From Symbiodinium sp. CCMP2592 (taxonomy: Eukaryota; Sar; Dinophyceae; Suessiales; Symbiodiniaceae): a DNA stretch of 64,000 bases. The stretch lies in NCBI GenBank assembly GCA_905221615.1, contig CAJNDT010003257.1:689138-753137 (forward strand), in the 5' to 3' direction. The position numbers and the translations under genes were made by a program. How positions within the stretch are numbered: position 1 is the stretch's first letter; each line of letters opens with the position of its first letter. This document shows positions 31,262-43,286 of this stretch, piece by piece. The notes under the pieces were generated by a model. The model searched no databases. It saw nothing but the letters and a program-made list of their open reading frames with translations, and was not told where the DNA came from.

Positions 31262-31853
31262 GGGCCGGAAGCCTCCCAAGCAGGTCCGCCATGAGCAACG
31301 CGAGCCTTTTTTACGGCTTTGGCGATGCTTCGCAAGTGCGCGGGACCGATTCGGCTTGGATGCTGATGGTGGATTGTGCGATGAGTGTCTGGTTATCCAT
31401 GCAGAATCCGTTTGCCACCGCAACCAAACAGCCCGCAATCCTGACCGTTTAAACCTGCAGATCCACACCCAGGCTTTTTCGGCAATCGGCAATCAGGTCT
31501 ACGGTTCGTAAGGGTTATGGGCTCTCCGCGGATTCACGTAGGGATGGCGATTCTAGGGTTTACTCGCTTGAGGTTTCGGGCTTTTGGGGATGAATATAGG
31601 GACTTAAATAATTAAATATAATTATGGTAGAATAGTCTATCCCAAAACCGTATTCTACTTATTATTAAGGCCCCTTTACTATAGTAGCCTGATAGATCCC
31701 TTATGGTAGCCCTTTTATAGACCCCTTTAAGGGTACCCTATTCTACTTATTAAGGCCCCTATTTATGTCCGGCTTGGGCAGGTACTCCTTGATCCCGCAA
31801 ACCTCGACAAGACGTGGCCTGGAGGCCGGACACCTCCGAAATTCCGAAGCCTG

Positions 31854-32145
31854 TAGGCACCTTAAAACAATAGAATAGGGACAATAGGATAGGGTTCCTG
31901 AAAGGGGACTATAAGGGCTACTATAAGGGATCTGTAAGGGTAGGAAAGTGTAGGCACCTTAATAAATGGAATACGATTCCTTTAAAGGGGACTCTAAGGG
32001 CGACTATAAGGCATCTATAAGGGAAGTATAGTGTAGGCGCCTTACTAAATAGAATAGGGTTCCTGAAAGGGGACTATAAGGGCTACTATAAGGGATCTGT
32101 AAGGGTAGTACAGTGTAAGCGCCTTAACAAATAGAATAGGGTTAA
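31854..32145. repeat. Tandem array of an approximately 83-bp unit
   Basis: Three units and a partial start at 31854, 31951, 32034 and 32116, each opening TAGGCACCTTA or TAGGCGCCTTA and containing GGGTTCCTGAAAGGGGACTA. The first unit is 97 bp because of an internal duplication of ATAGAATAGGGACA-type sequence. The unit resembles the P3 family. Confidence 0.85.
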
Positions 32146-32472
32146 GGCATGGAAAGTGCCGCAAAGAAATGTCAGCCTTAGTACAAGCAACCGGGCGGGC
32201 TTTGAAATCTTACGTCCCGGCCAGAACGTAGTTTCACATAGTTTAGGAGACAAGGCATCGGGTGTAGTGAAGCGATTGTCCATCCCGAAGCCGAGGTAAC
32301 AGCTGTCATAGCGTAAGCCCTGAAAACGTTTCGGATTTCATATAGAGGCGTGAGTAGTATCCAATATCACTCCTCCGGGTTCCTGACATCATTTATACCT
32401 TAACACACCTCAGAATCCGAAGGCCGAACAGTTCCACGTTGAAGCTCTCTAAGCATGCATATGTAGATGTGC

Positions 32473-32640
32473 ATATATATATATATACATATATACATAT
32501 ATACATATATACATATATGTATGTAACATGACAGCACAAGCAACAACGCAAACAAACACACAAGCAGACAAACACTCACTCGCCGCCACACACACACACT
32601 CTCTCTCTCTCTCTCTCTCCCTCTCTCACACATGCACTTG
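32473..32640. repeat. (TA)n / (CA)n / (CT)n microsatellite cluster upstream of gene A
   Basis: TATATACATA units at 32473-32522, then CACACA and a CT run at about 32590-32633. The cluster ends about 100 bp before the start codon of gene A. Confidence 0.9.
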
Positions 32641-32736
32641 TTTCTCACATAGATATGTGCACAGTTTGCCCACCAAGTGCCGTGTCGGACCGAACTGGAT
32701 CTGTTGGCCCGTCCATCCTTGCGCTGTGCAACAAAG

Positions 32737-34008
32737 ATGGGCAGCTGTAGCAGCAGTACGCTGAATGCAGACAGTACTGAACTCCGGACTGCAGATGTGC
32801 AGAAACATCCGAGCCTGCTGTCTCTGTCTCTGCGCACGAACGTGAAGTTTGGGTGGCACCCGGACTTGCCGGACCATCGTGATCACCACGTGGCCTTCGA
32901 CACGGTGAGTGCGCCCAGCCATATCAAGAGGAAGACCGAGGGACGCAAGGCCAGATTTGGTGGGGCACGGTGAGGCTTTTCGACTTTTACCTTGACGTGT
33001 TTCTGACTGTCTCTTTCTCTCTCTGGCTCGCTCTGTCTCTCTCTCTCTCTCTCTCTCTGTCTCTGTCCCTCCTACGCTACTAACCTAGCTGGAATCTGGC
33101 TGTTCACTGGCTGTTCAGTTTCTCAATCTCTTCACATGCTGCATCAAGCCAGCTCAGGAGACAAAGAGATACTTGACCTAAGACCCATGAACGGTGGCTT
33201 CCCCATCTTCGAGCAGGGAAACCTTGGCAGCTGCACGGCAAACGCCTTGGCGGCAGCCTTTCACTTCACTCTGCACAAGATGACGGTGGAGGACCACAAG
33301 GATTTCGCAGACTTCACCCCAAGCCGACTGTTCATCTATTACAATGAGCGCGTGGTGGAGGGGAGCGTTGACCGGGATGCCGGGGCGATGATCCGCGATG
33401 GCATCAAGACTATGGCCCAGGTTGGCGTGTGCCCTGAGAGCGTTTGGAAGTACGACGACGGCCCCGACTTCTTCAAGCAGCAGCCGGATGCTACGGCCTA
33501 CGAGATCGCAGCGAAGTGCAAGGTTATGGGCTACGCCCGTGTTAGGCAGACGCTGGACCAGCTGAAGATGTGCATCAAGAGTGGCTACCCTTTCGTCTTC
33601 GGCTTCGCCGTCCTCTCGAGCTTCCAGACAGCAGAGGTGGCCCGAACCGGTAAGATGGTAATGCCCCAACCGCATGAAAAGCAGCTGGGCGGTCACGCTG
33701 TGTGCGCGGTGGGCTACGACGACTTCCAGCAGTGCTTCATCGTCCGCAACTCCTGGGGTGCAGAGTCTCCTGTCTAGAAGCCCGTGCTAGCAAGCCTTGT
33801 AGAATCACAGCCGAAAGCACAAGCAGTTTCACGGACTTGGGCGCCTAAATTCAGACCACAGCCCTGTGCCAACTTCAGGTGGGGTGACAAGGGCTACTTC
33901 TACATGCCTTACCACTACATCCTGCATCCACTCCTATGCTCAGACTTCTGGGCCATCAACTGGGTCGAGGCCTTCAAGAACGCTGGTCCCAAGACTCTGG
34001 TGAAGTGA
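32737..34008 (+). CDS. Gene A: papain-like C1 cysteine peptidase, N-acylated form, 313 aa
   Basis: Modelled exons are 32737-32941, 33158-33764 and 33879-34008, totalling 942 nt with an intact frame ending TGA. The start MGSCSSST fits N-myristoylation (Gly2, Ser6), with Cys4 a possible palmitoylation site, so membrane attachment is expected; there is no signal peptide. The KFGWHPDLPDHRD block (pro-region motif of this class) precedes the peptidase. Active-site residues are Q88 and C94 in QGNLGSC, H248 in GGHAV and N266 in RNSWG. The papain SCW is SCT here, as in the QG.LGSCTANA subgroup. Intron 1 starts GA and has a CT-rich tract before its end; intron 2 starts GT. The unspliced reading stops shortly after NSWG at 33775. 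It has the fewest introns of the five paralogues and may be the most ancestral form. Confidence 0.88.
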
Positions 34009-35127
34009 AGCCAGCTGAGTCCTCAACTCAGCCCTACCCTTGCCATGGGAGGTTGCACATGCGAACTGAAAAGAAGGCAGGCTCTGAGCTCTGAATCCCT
34101 AAAGCCATGGCTCCAGACGCTTGAATCCTCTAAGCCCCTGATCCCCGAAGCCTGAAACCCTTAAATAACGAAGCGCTTTGAAAAAAAAACCTCAATCCGA
34201 AACACTGCATCCAGGCGCCCTGATCGAAAGCCTGATCAAAGGCATCAACCTTGAATTCAAAGATCATCATGCAACCGTTGACTCTTGAAGGACTGTTCCT
34301 GCCTAGCGTCCGGATTATGGTACCATTGGGGCCTAGGGATAGGTTTTGAGGGACAGCGGCTAGGGTTGACAGATGTTTCGAGTATGTGGGTAGTTTCTTT
34401 CGGGTCCTCTTCATAAGGTTTACCGTGCTATTTTGGGGAATTAAAAATGGAACCCTGGTTTGGGGAACTACCCATGTAGGATTCAGGGAACTTGCGTCAC
34501 TTGTTGCCTTTTTATAGTCTTAGGTTCCTTATAAAGGTACACAATACCAAAAAGGGAGCCCTTTTTATTCCTGGTTACTGGGCATCCTAGTTAAATTCCC
34601 CAACGCGTAGACAGCCGGAATCACCTGTTCGCGAGTCATGGCCGGTTTAGGGTTTTCTTTTACATTTAGGAGTTTAGGGGTTTAGGGTTTAGGGTAAGGG
34701 TCATGGGTAGTGAAAAGGGTCATGGGTAGTGAAAAGTAGGGCGGGTAACCCTATTTGTTTAACCCATCATATTAAGGACGAACAACGGTTTAGGGGTTTA
34801 GGGTTTAGGGTCGAATTAAAAACTATTCACCCTGGGCATCAAAATAGCCCAAAAGCCTTATATGGTATTGTCTTTGGGCCCAAAAGCCTGAATGTATGAG
34901 TCCTTAGATTCCTACGGTCATGGGTCTTGTCTCGGACTTCACTTACCTCAGCCTGTGCTTCACCCGTATGGTACAGCCGTTGGGCGATTCGGAGCAGGGT
35001 CTAAACCCAAAGCCCCTAAACCCGAAACCCTCAAAGTATGTAGAATAATTGCCTTTTCTCTGTTTTTGGCCATTATTTTACCTAGTTTTGCGGGATCTTG
35101 GTATAAAGCCGGAACCTTCGAGAACCC

Positions 35128-35330
35128 TGAGGTTGCTTTGACTCAGGCTGCTAACAGCTGCGCCGTCTCGGTCGCTTTACATTTCATGGCTACGTCATGC
35201 GCAAAGCCCAAAGCCATCCTAAACCCGACCCCACAGGCCCATAGTAGTTCCTTTTTGGGATTGCCTTATTCATATAGGATTCTAGATATGAGCCCCAAGA
35301 AGGAACTACTTTGGGGCCTGTGGGTGAGCC
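35128..35330. repeat. About 200-bp dispersed duplicate with 3' hairpin, copy 2
   Basis: Matches 3310-3500 along its length. The hairpin half has arms CAGGCCCATAGTAGTTCCTT and AAGGAACTACTTTGGGGCCTG. Confidence 0.8.
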
Positions 35331-36002
35331 CATCTAGTGGGAGGCAGACGATTGGCGAGTGACGCAGGCGACTCTCAGAGCAGTCACAGCAAGAGCTGCA
35401 CAACGAAGGCCGCGGCGACCGAGTGAACCCAGCGACTTCGGTTAGGGTTTAGGGATTAGTCCATACTCAGCGCAGGAGTTCTATACCAATTTCTCTAGTC
35501 TCTGGGAAGCTGTCCACTTGCCTTCTGCTGTGCTTCGCTTGTACAGTACGCTTCGGGGTTTGGTGCTTCCGTCCGGGCAGAGCCCCAAACCCCTGTGAGT
35601 CTATAGATGCCCTCACACCCCCGAACCCCTAAAACGTAAGTTTAGGTGCTTGCTGGATGGACGCGCAGGGGAGCTTGTCGAAGAGTGACCAGCTTCTCTC
35701 ATCCTCGTGGAATATGTGTCATGTCGGGTTTATATATGGCTCATACAAGGTTTGGATAGGGTTTATGCACGTTAGGTTTGGACAACCAAAATATGAGGAA
35801 CAGATGGTGTATGATAGTGATAGTGTTGATATAAGGCTTCATAGGCTGTATAATGGGCTTCGGGTACAGGACTGGTGTAGGGTTATATCGGGTTCAAGGT
35901 TACTGTTTCAGGTCTCCGTGCAGACACAAGATCTGTCACTGTCGTTGGTACCCCGAGCACGAGGTTCAGAGGAGAAGAAGCCTAGCTGCCGGGGAATACC
36001 CT

Positions 36003-36105
36003 AAGGCTCCATGTACCCATATAGTATATACTTAGGCCGTAAAGTACCCATATAGGGACCCCTCTAAGGCTTAAGTACATACCGTAAAGGTACATGGAGC
36101 CTTTG
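36003..36105. repeat. P9 palindromic element, intact copy
   Basis: 103 bp with arms AAGGCTCCATGTACC and GGTACATGGAGCCTTT and an inner TAAAGTACCCATATAGGGAC. It gives the empty-site reference for the nested copy at 36590-36800. Confidence 0.85.
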
Positions 36106-36589
36106 GAATAGCTGCCATCAGGGAATAGCAGGCCGTCAGTTTACCATGGTTTAGGGTTTGGCAAGTTTGGCATTTCAGTTCAAGCCACTACGACCCCCGT
36201 CCTGAGGTACCTGTACCTTCGTTGCTCCTTGTTTGGCCTTCGTCTGGAAACACTGCAGCGTTCTGTGACTGTGCCCTGCTAAGAAACTACCTTACACCCC
36301 CCTGTTCCTGTAAGCCGCACATTTGTGCAATCAAGAGACCTCGAGACATCCGCAGCGCAGCGCGACTCCGGGGCGACCCCTCAATCCCAAAGGCCCAGGA
36401 CCCATGCCGAGAGCGAATAGGTGCCGAAGCGTCAAGCGGACCTGCCATTTTTTGTTACTACGGTTTCTAGGGCTCTGGGCTTCAGGAGCAATGTTGGGGG
36501 CTAGTTCAAGTCGAGGACGGGAAGTCTGAAAGGCTAGCTGAGCTCTTGAGCTCTGAAGCCCCAAGCTTCTAGAAACCTCAGCGCTGCCT

Positions 36590-36800
36590 AAGGCTGCATG
36601 TACCCACATAGTATATACTTACGCCTTAAAGTACCTATATGGGAGTTTCCGAAAACTAGGGGTACTACATTTGGGGTTCCTTATAATAAGGATCCTACTA
36701 TTTAGGGTACTATATTAGGGTCCCCTTTTTTTGAAACCCCTATATCGGGCCCCCTTTAAGGCTTAAGTATCTACTCTAAAGGTACATCGGGGAGCCTTTG
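36590..36800. repeat. P9 palindromic element interrupted by a P10 element
   Basis: The outer arms AAGGCTGCATGTACCC and GGTACATCGGGGAGCCTT are P9. A 98-bp P10 element sits in the middle, flanked by CCTATAT on both sides (36634-36640 and 36739-36745). Confidence 0.85.
36641..36738. repeat. P10 element inserted in P9
   Basis: 98 bp, GGGAGTTTCCGAAAACTAGG to TTTTTTTGAAACC, with an inverted GGTTTC-type terminus and TTATAATAAGGATCCTACTA inside. It is flanked by a 7-bp duplication. A stand-alone copy is at 37633-37732 and a partial one at about 28747-28832. Confidence 0.8.
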
Positions 36801-36861
36801 GGGCTCTCCTCAGCCGGTGGCCGTAGATCCGAAGGCCCCAAGCCCGGAACCCGAAGCCCGA

Positions 36862-36863
<2 letters not shown>

Positions 36864-36906
<43 letters not shown>

Positions 36907-36946
36907 CACACACATAATATATGTATTTATGTATATATAACTCCTG
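36864..36946. repeat. (TA)n microsatellite
   Basis: ATATAT run of about 30 bp followed by ACATATA and ATGTAT variants. Confidence 0.9.
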
Positions 36947-37632
36947 AATTCACCCTAAATCCTGAGCCCGAAGGCCTCAGCCCCAAATGCGAAGCCGTGA
37001 AGCCTAAAGCGCGTGGTTTACCGGAAACTGCATATGCTGCTTGCCTCCTGGTTCAATGTGTGGCTGCGATTAGCTTCCGACAACTCGATGTAGAATCTCA
37101 CGCCGTGAATCCTGATCCCTACCGAGACTGGTCCCCGGCAGGACATGGGGGGTTCTCAAATTTCGAACCTCAGCACACCGCGATGCGGATGCTTTAGAGC
37201 ACTTCAAGGGTTTTTGCTTTGGGTTTCGATCCCAAGCTTGTCCCATAGCCGGAGATGGAGACGCAGATGCCGAAAGATCCGGCTGATGCAGCTTTGCGAA
37301 ATCGACACAACAAGCTGCAACAGGCTGGAAATGGGGTTCTTCGAACGGAGACCTGCAGAAAAGGATGTCCCTAATGTTACCTGGAGGGGTTGGTGAAGTG
37401 GGTGTGAATGCAGGTTTTCTGGAGACTACAATCGTCTCGTCAATCTCTTAGTAGCTGCGTGGATACACTTGATACTTTTTGGGATAATATTACCCACTTT
37501 ATCCAAAAGTGTAGACTTTTGCGGGGCTTAGGAACTCAGCAACCAAGATCTGAAGAGTTCAGAGCTTTCACAGTTTTAGGGCTAAGGGTTTGGGGCTTCA
37601 GACCCCAAGGCGCTGAGACTGAAGTCACAAAT

Positions 37633-37732
37633 GGGAGTTTCCGAAAATTAGGGGTACCTTATTTGGGGGTCCTTATAATAAGGATCCTACTATTTAGGGC
37701 ATTATATTAGGGTCCCCTATTTTCGGAAACCT
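37633..37732. repeat. P10 element, stand-alone copy
   Basis: About 100 bp, GGGAGTTTCCGAAAATTAGG to CCTATTTTCGGAAACCTC, closely matching the nested copy. No clear flanking duplication remains. Confidence 0.8.
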
Positions 37733-37886
37733 CTAAATCATCCCTAAGCCTCCTTCTGTTTCCTTCTCAGTAGGGAATGGGGGAATGGATCCCGACGGTA
37801 GTCCCTAGAAATCCCCAACACTACTCCCCACAATCCAGTCCCCCAGTCCCTACTAAGAACCCGACAGCCTTAGCTCTGAACCCTCA

Positions 37887-38070
37887 CCCTAAACCCTAAA
37901 CCCTAAACCCCTAAACCCCTAAACCCTAAAACCTAAACCCTAAACCCTAAACCCTAAACCCTAAACCCTAAACCCTAAACCCCTAAACCCCTAAACCCTA
38001 AAACCTAAACCCTAAACCCTAAACCCTAAACCCTAAACCCCTAAACCCCTAAACCCTAAGCCCTATACCC
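37887..38070. repeat. Interstitial telomere-like array, largest in window
   Basis: About 185 bp of CCCTAAA with regularly placed CCCCTAAACCCCTAAA and CCCTAAAACC variants. The same variant block occurs twice, implying a higher-order duplication. Confidence 0.92.
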
Positions 38071-38218
38071 CTATAAACCCTGCAACCCTCTTAAACCCCT
38101 AAGCCCTAAACCCGAAACCCCAAAGCTCCTCAATCGTCCACTGTTATCCTCAGGCTTCGATGATGCTTCGGCTCGTTTCATTGGGGGGTTTCTTTAAAGG
38201 TTCCTATAATTATGGGTT

Positions 38219-38256
<38 letters not shown>

Positions 38257-38293
38257 CATACATATGAATATGTATGTATATATATATATATAG
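38219..38293. repeat. (TA)n microsatellite with ACAT interruption
   Basis: Two TA runs separated by ACATACATACATATGAATATG.. sequence, which makes an imperfect palindrome. Confidence 0.9.
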
Positions 38294-39714
38294 ATAAGGT
38301 GTCGATGCTGACGATGTCCTTCATGTCCTGTGCGCCCGCATGAAGCAACTAGTGGTCATGCCATCGTATGCCACTGTTGTGATGGTGATTGCCGTGAGAT
38401 CATGACGATTGTGATGATCAGTTATAGACGGTGACCATGAAGGTGATTCCGGTGATGATGACTTTTTATCCACATGATGGTGATGGTGATGACGATGACG
38501 GCGACGAGGATGACGATGACGACGACCGCGACGTGGGGAAAGCATTTGAAGAGGTCCAGCAACCCTACGATCATGTCTCCTCGTTTGCTGGCAGACCGTC
38601 GCACGCAAATCTGGGACCGTCTTTTTTCTCTACCTCATGATCTTCAGCCGGATCCCCAGACCGGGGCGAGCTGAAACCCAAACTAGTCCTGTTTGGAGGG
38701 CCGTCCGTCCGGGAAGCGGTCAAGGGGTTCTGGTTTTTGCGGATTGAAAGTCTCCGGGAGTTGGGCATGAAGGTTTAGGGTTAGGTTTGTGGAGTAGGTA
38801 ATTATAAATGCCCCTTTCTTAGGGCGGCAGTGACCTCTGCATCGGGGATTCAGGAGTTTCGGCTGCTGCAGAATCAACCCACAAGACTCGATGAAAGATA
38901 TCTCCCGACCCTTGATAGCTTAGAGCCCAAAAGACAAGACTCTAAGCCACAACCCCAACCGTGTCCTCCTGTCTGAACCTTGAAGAACAGCTGTTAGGGC
39001 TGCCTTCGAGCTTGAATTTCTCCGAGGTTTAGGTGTTTGGCGGAGCAAGGTCCACTATACCTATCATCTGATATATTCTGTAGATAAGACAATACAACAG
39101 TTTTCTGAGCATTTATTTGTCAGGCTGGGGTTTAGGGCTTCGAACTGCTCTCGTGTCAGTGCCTCAAGGCTGTGCGGCTACGTCTGCTTAAACTTATCAA
39201 CCCTAAACCCTAAACCCCAAGAATCCCTAAGCAAAACCCTATTCTGATTGCCGTCGCTGTGATTGGCGTGTTGCTACATCACAGTCGTGTAGTAAGAAAA
39301 TGTTTGTTTATCGGTTTGCTATGAGAACCTCCACGGCTAAAGTAGCTGTGCCTGTTACTACTTCGGTCATCGATATTTACCACAGCCGGAAATCTAGATC
39401 CCAAAGTCTCCTGCGGCTCACAGAGCGGGGGACTGGTCAGTAGCTATCGATTCTAAACGGGGTATACGCTCCGAGTTGGGCTTCTCCTGCGGATAATAGC
39501 CTTACTTCCTCCAATGCTGTCGCAGTCCCGAGGCGTTGGTTTGCTTTTCACAGAGCTGGCCAGGGTGCTCCTGATGCCTGGCATTGGAGTATTGCACCAT
39601 CCAACAGGTTTTTTTTTTCTGCGGGGGGGCTGTCAAGGTTCTATGCTTTCTTCTTCGACTGCACTTCAGTTCAACTCCTGCCGGGAAGGGAGATTTGTCA
39701 GATGCGGAACTGTA

Positions 39715-39855
39715 GCTACCACTATTACTCCTGCTGCTACTACTACTTCTACTACTCCTACCACTACTACCGCTCCTACTACTCCCACTACTACTACTAC
39801 TCCCACTACTCCCACTACTACTACTACTACTACTGCTACTACTACTACTACTACT
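39715..39855. repeat. (ACT)n-type triplet repeat
   Basis: About 140 bp of CTACTA, CTCCTA and CCCACTACT units. An open frame through it would be Thr-rich only. Confidence 0.9.
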
Positions 39856-42800
39856 GCGGATAGCAGGGAATGCGAGAAATTCTGGCTCGTCGTCAGTCTC
39901 GGCGGGGTTGCCCTACTCTGGCCCTTACAAACTGTGTTGAGTAATATTGGGGCCTTACTAATTACCCATACTATCTTGGGGGTTCCTTAATAGATTTATG
40001 CTATAATGGGCCCCAAAACCATAATTATTCTGGCTATTCAGGAATCTTAAGGGTTCCGAACCCTTGAAATCTTTAAACTCTAGACCGGCCTCTGATTGGC
40101 GATCGGATGGCCGCCCTTGCAGAGCTCTGATAACTAACTTATCACCAAAGCATAGGTCGGAAGTTCTGAACCGTCGATGCTCCTAAACCCTTCTCGCAAG
40201 GGTCCATGTTCCCCGCAAAAAGTACCCCAGCTTTACCGCTACTAAACTCTTAAGCCTTACGCCGAGGATACATACGCCCATGTCCTACATCAAGCGTATG
40301 GGCTCATTCAAGCAGAGGCCGGCCTTCAGAAGGGGCTTAACATAGGGGCCTTAACAAGTAGGATAGGGTTCTGGGGCCCATTATACTATAGATATAGTAG
40401 GGAACCCCAAAAGGGTAAGGAACCCCCCAAATAGTGCAGGTACTTATTTAGGCCTATATAGTATGGTCCTTCTGCAGGGCTTGCAGTGCAGGCGAGTCAC
40501 GAGGGTCTTATTGGTGAGGGTTCTAGCGGTGTTGTAAGGTCTTTGTAAGGGGTTTAGAGGGCGTTCTGAGGGCGTTCCCCGCACCCTTGACAGAAAAGCC
40601 TTACTTGGTAGTGTTATTCCATGGCGCTTCCTATCACACTAGGCATTGAACGGCTTACAGCTGGTGCACAACTCCAAACTCCAAGTTGAGTTGTTCAATC
40701 AGGGTCTTCCTGACTAGGCCAGGCTTCGCGTCTGGTGGCTACTGATATTTGTGCAGGGCTACCGCGAGTCGAGGCCTAGTGCAGGCATTAAACAATGGAA
40801 GCCTATACGCCCTATACCCTATTGTAGCCTCAGAGGCTTGAAACAGTAAACGGACTTTACAGGGTCAACGACCAGGCTAAGTCGGACTTAACTTGAACTC
40901 ACATGTCATGTGGGCGGCCCCTCGCAATGCCGAGCCCTAAAACTCGCTCAAACCCCAGCACCAAGCCCTAGAGATTAGCTATAGTCCTACTGTATACATA
41001 GTCGGTGTTTAAACCACCATGTAAACATGGTATGGGTCGGCCTGTGTACACATATACATCTGTGTCACTGTGCTTCCATGGGACTTCCCTAACAAGCTAA
41101 GCCACGGAGTACAAAGACCTCCCCGGAGGTCCTGCTTGACGAGTCGCAATGTGCAGTATAGCCTGACCGAAATCGTGCCGGATGGTCTCATTGTTATTCG
41201 TTATGTAAAGCATGACGGCATATGATTCGGCCTTGCCACTATGAAGTGTTGTTATCCACTATGGGTCAGCTCTACTGTAACCTTCATCAAGCTATCTTTC
41301 TTCACCCCTCCCTGATTGGGTTTTGGCTGGGTTTTGAAGAGCTTCGGGCCATTATAGGGCGTAGGACCCACCTGGTCGGAGGCCTCCTAGTCTTGAGAGC
41401 AGTAACATAGCTGTTGATAATAAGTGAGGAGAGGCTGGTATGGGGGGTTCTCTTGGCCATAGGGCTTTCGGGGCTAAGATTCTGAATAAGCAGTAATTAT
41501 AACAAATTTCACGAATACCTGACACCCTGGCTGGCCTGCATCTATCTACCTTGAGTCTACATTATTAGTCGCATGCATGCAGCGCCACGACGGTGAGCCG
41601 AGACTCCGTATGCGGGTGGTGTTGAACTATGTTTCTTTTCAGGGGTTTTGTCTTGAAGAGGTTCTGCCAATATATACATATATATATATATATGAATATA
41701 TATATATATATGACAAAATTACCCTCCGGATGCCTTTCGAGTCCAGGCACGAAGAACCGGAGCTCCGACCGGCTGAGGAGAGCAACCCCTCCAAACAAGA
41801 CTGAGCTTGCGTGAAGTTTAGGGTGTAAGGGTATAGCCAAACCCTCATTATGCCGAACGTCGAGATCTGATCCCACAAGGATACCCAGAGGGTCCTAGGT
41901 ACTGTTATGGAGGGTACTTCCCCAAATCATAATAGGAATTCCTGGTATAAAAGCCCCGCAGTCAACTATACCCCTTGGGATAGGCTATGATCTCAAAACA
42001 GGACATGCTCGGAGCCAGTATCTCGTCACTTTAGGGCTCGGGGTTTATGAGTAGTATGGGCAAATGCCAGCTAGAGATTAAGCAACATACAAGAAATGCA
42101 GGTGTGACGATACGGATAGGTGGTGACCATATGTACTGCTCAGTGCAGCTGTTATGGAAGCAAAGTAGTACTGACTACTGGCAGTTGGTGACTCGAGGGT
42201 ACTGTAACTTTGTAAAGGCTGTAGCGCTCTGTTTCGGCTTTAAGCTTCAGGGTGGACCGAGATTTTCATTCTCGCGTAGTTGCGAGAAGTTTCACTCTGA
42301 CACCCTGCAAGCCCGAATGCGCGGACGAAAGAGTCCTAAACCCCAAACCCCTTAACCCAAGACCCTCCAAGGGGGGAACTACCAGAAATAGGGCTTTCGG
42401 CTCTTTGGGGAGTTGCGAGAGTTGGAGCAAAGTTGAAGCAACGCTAAAGAGAGCCCGCGAGCTCCAAAGCAGGCTTGCTGTGTCACGGGTATTTAGGGTT
42501 TAGGGTTTTAGGGTAGGGTTTTAGGGTATAGTGTCTCTACATCATGGTCTTTGTCGATAACTTTTGAGAACATAGAATCGTGAGCAGCATCAGAAGTAGC
42601 AGGAGCATCAGCCGCGTCCTTCGTGGACGTGGTTGAGGTAGTGTAGCCTGGTGGTGCAGTGTGATGACTTTGACTGTACATTTCCAGTTGTGCGACCACG
42701 ACCGCGACCGGACGGCGACAGCGACCGCGGCGTTTTACACCCTACACAGCAGCTTCTATCGGTGCTTGCGGTTTCAGGCCTAGGGTTCAGGGTTTGGGGG

Positions 42801-43286
42801 TTCGGAGTCTAGGGTTAAGCTGTTTTGACACGCATCCCGAAGGCTTCAGACCGATAGCTCCAAGCTAGATGCATCACTCTGACTCACGCTTTCATGTTTT
42901 TTTCCGAAATCACGAAGCCCCACGCCCTCCCAAAGTTCAGGCAACTTTCGTGTCAGGGCCTGGGCCTAGTTTAGGAGGGATGTTGGTGTCGCGCACGCGG
43001 CATTTGGCAAGTTAAAGGACACTCCCCTGCGCCCAAGACACGGGGATAAGGAGCTTTCAGATGCATCTTACATGGAGGAAGATACAGGCTCCAGTCCAAC
43101 TAAAAAACGTTATTATTTATAAATATATACAAATTCCAATTACTATTGTTAAGTATAAATAACCTCTGCGCAGCACGCATTGCTTAGTTCGTGCCATGTT
43201 CGTACGTTGAGTGTCCAGCCTTCGCGTCCTTCCGAAGGTTCAAGTGGCCACCTTCCCAGATCCCTCCCCTCCTTCCTGCGAGCAAG

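Larger units (their letters stand above)
30581..32736. other. Gene-free spacer before gene A
   Basis: Holds TTTAGGG-like words (30700-30760), one palindrome, a tandem repeat, P3-type fragments (31590-31760) and microsatellites. Open frames on both strands at 31235-31511 overlap each other and show no motif. Confidence 0.5.
34009..43286. other. 9.3-kb gene-free region between genes A and B
   Basis: No peptidase exon or other recognisable gene was found. The region contains a dispersed duplicate (35128-35330), several palindromic elements, the largest telomere-like array of the window (37887-38070), TA and ACT microsatellites, and P3 copies near 39950-40035 and 40340-40450. Open frames such as 35657-36004 and 42047-42355 have no motif. 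Confidence 0.55.

Noticed and set aside
33178..33696. 172-codon minus-strand open frame
   Set aside because: Antisense shadow of the catalytic exon of gene A. Similar shadows occur opposite genes B, C, D and E, such as 57792-58409.
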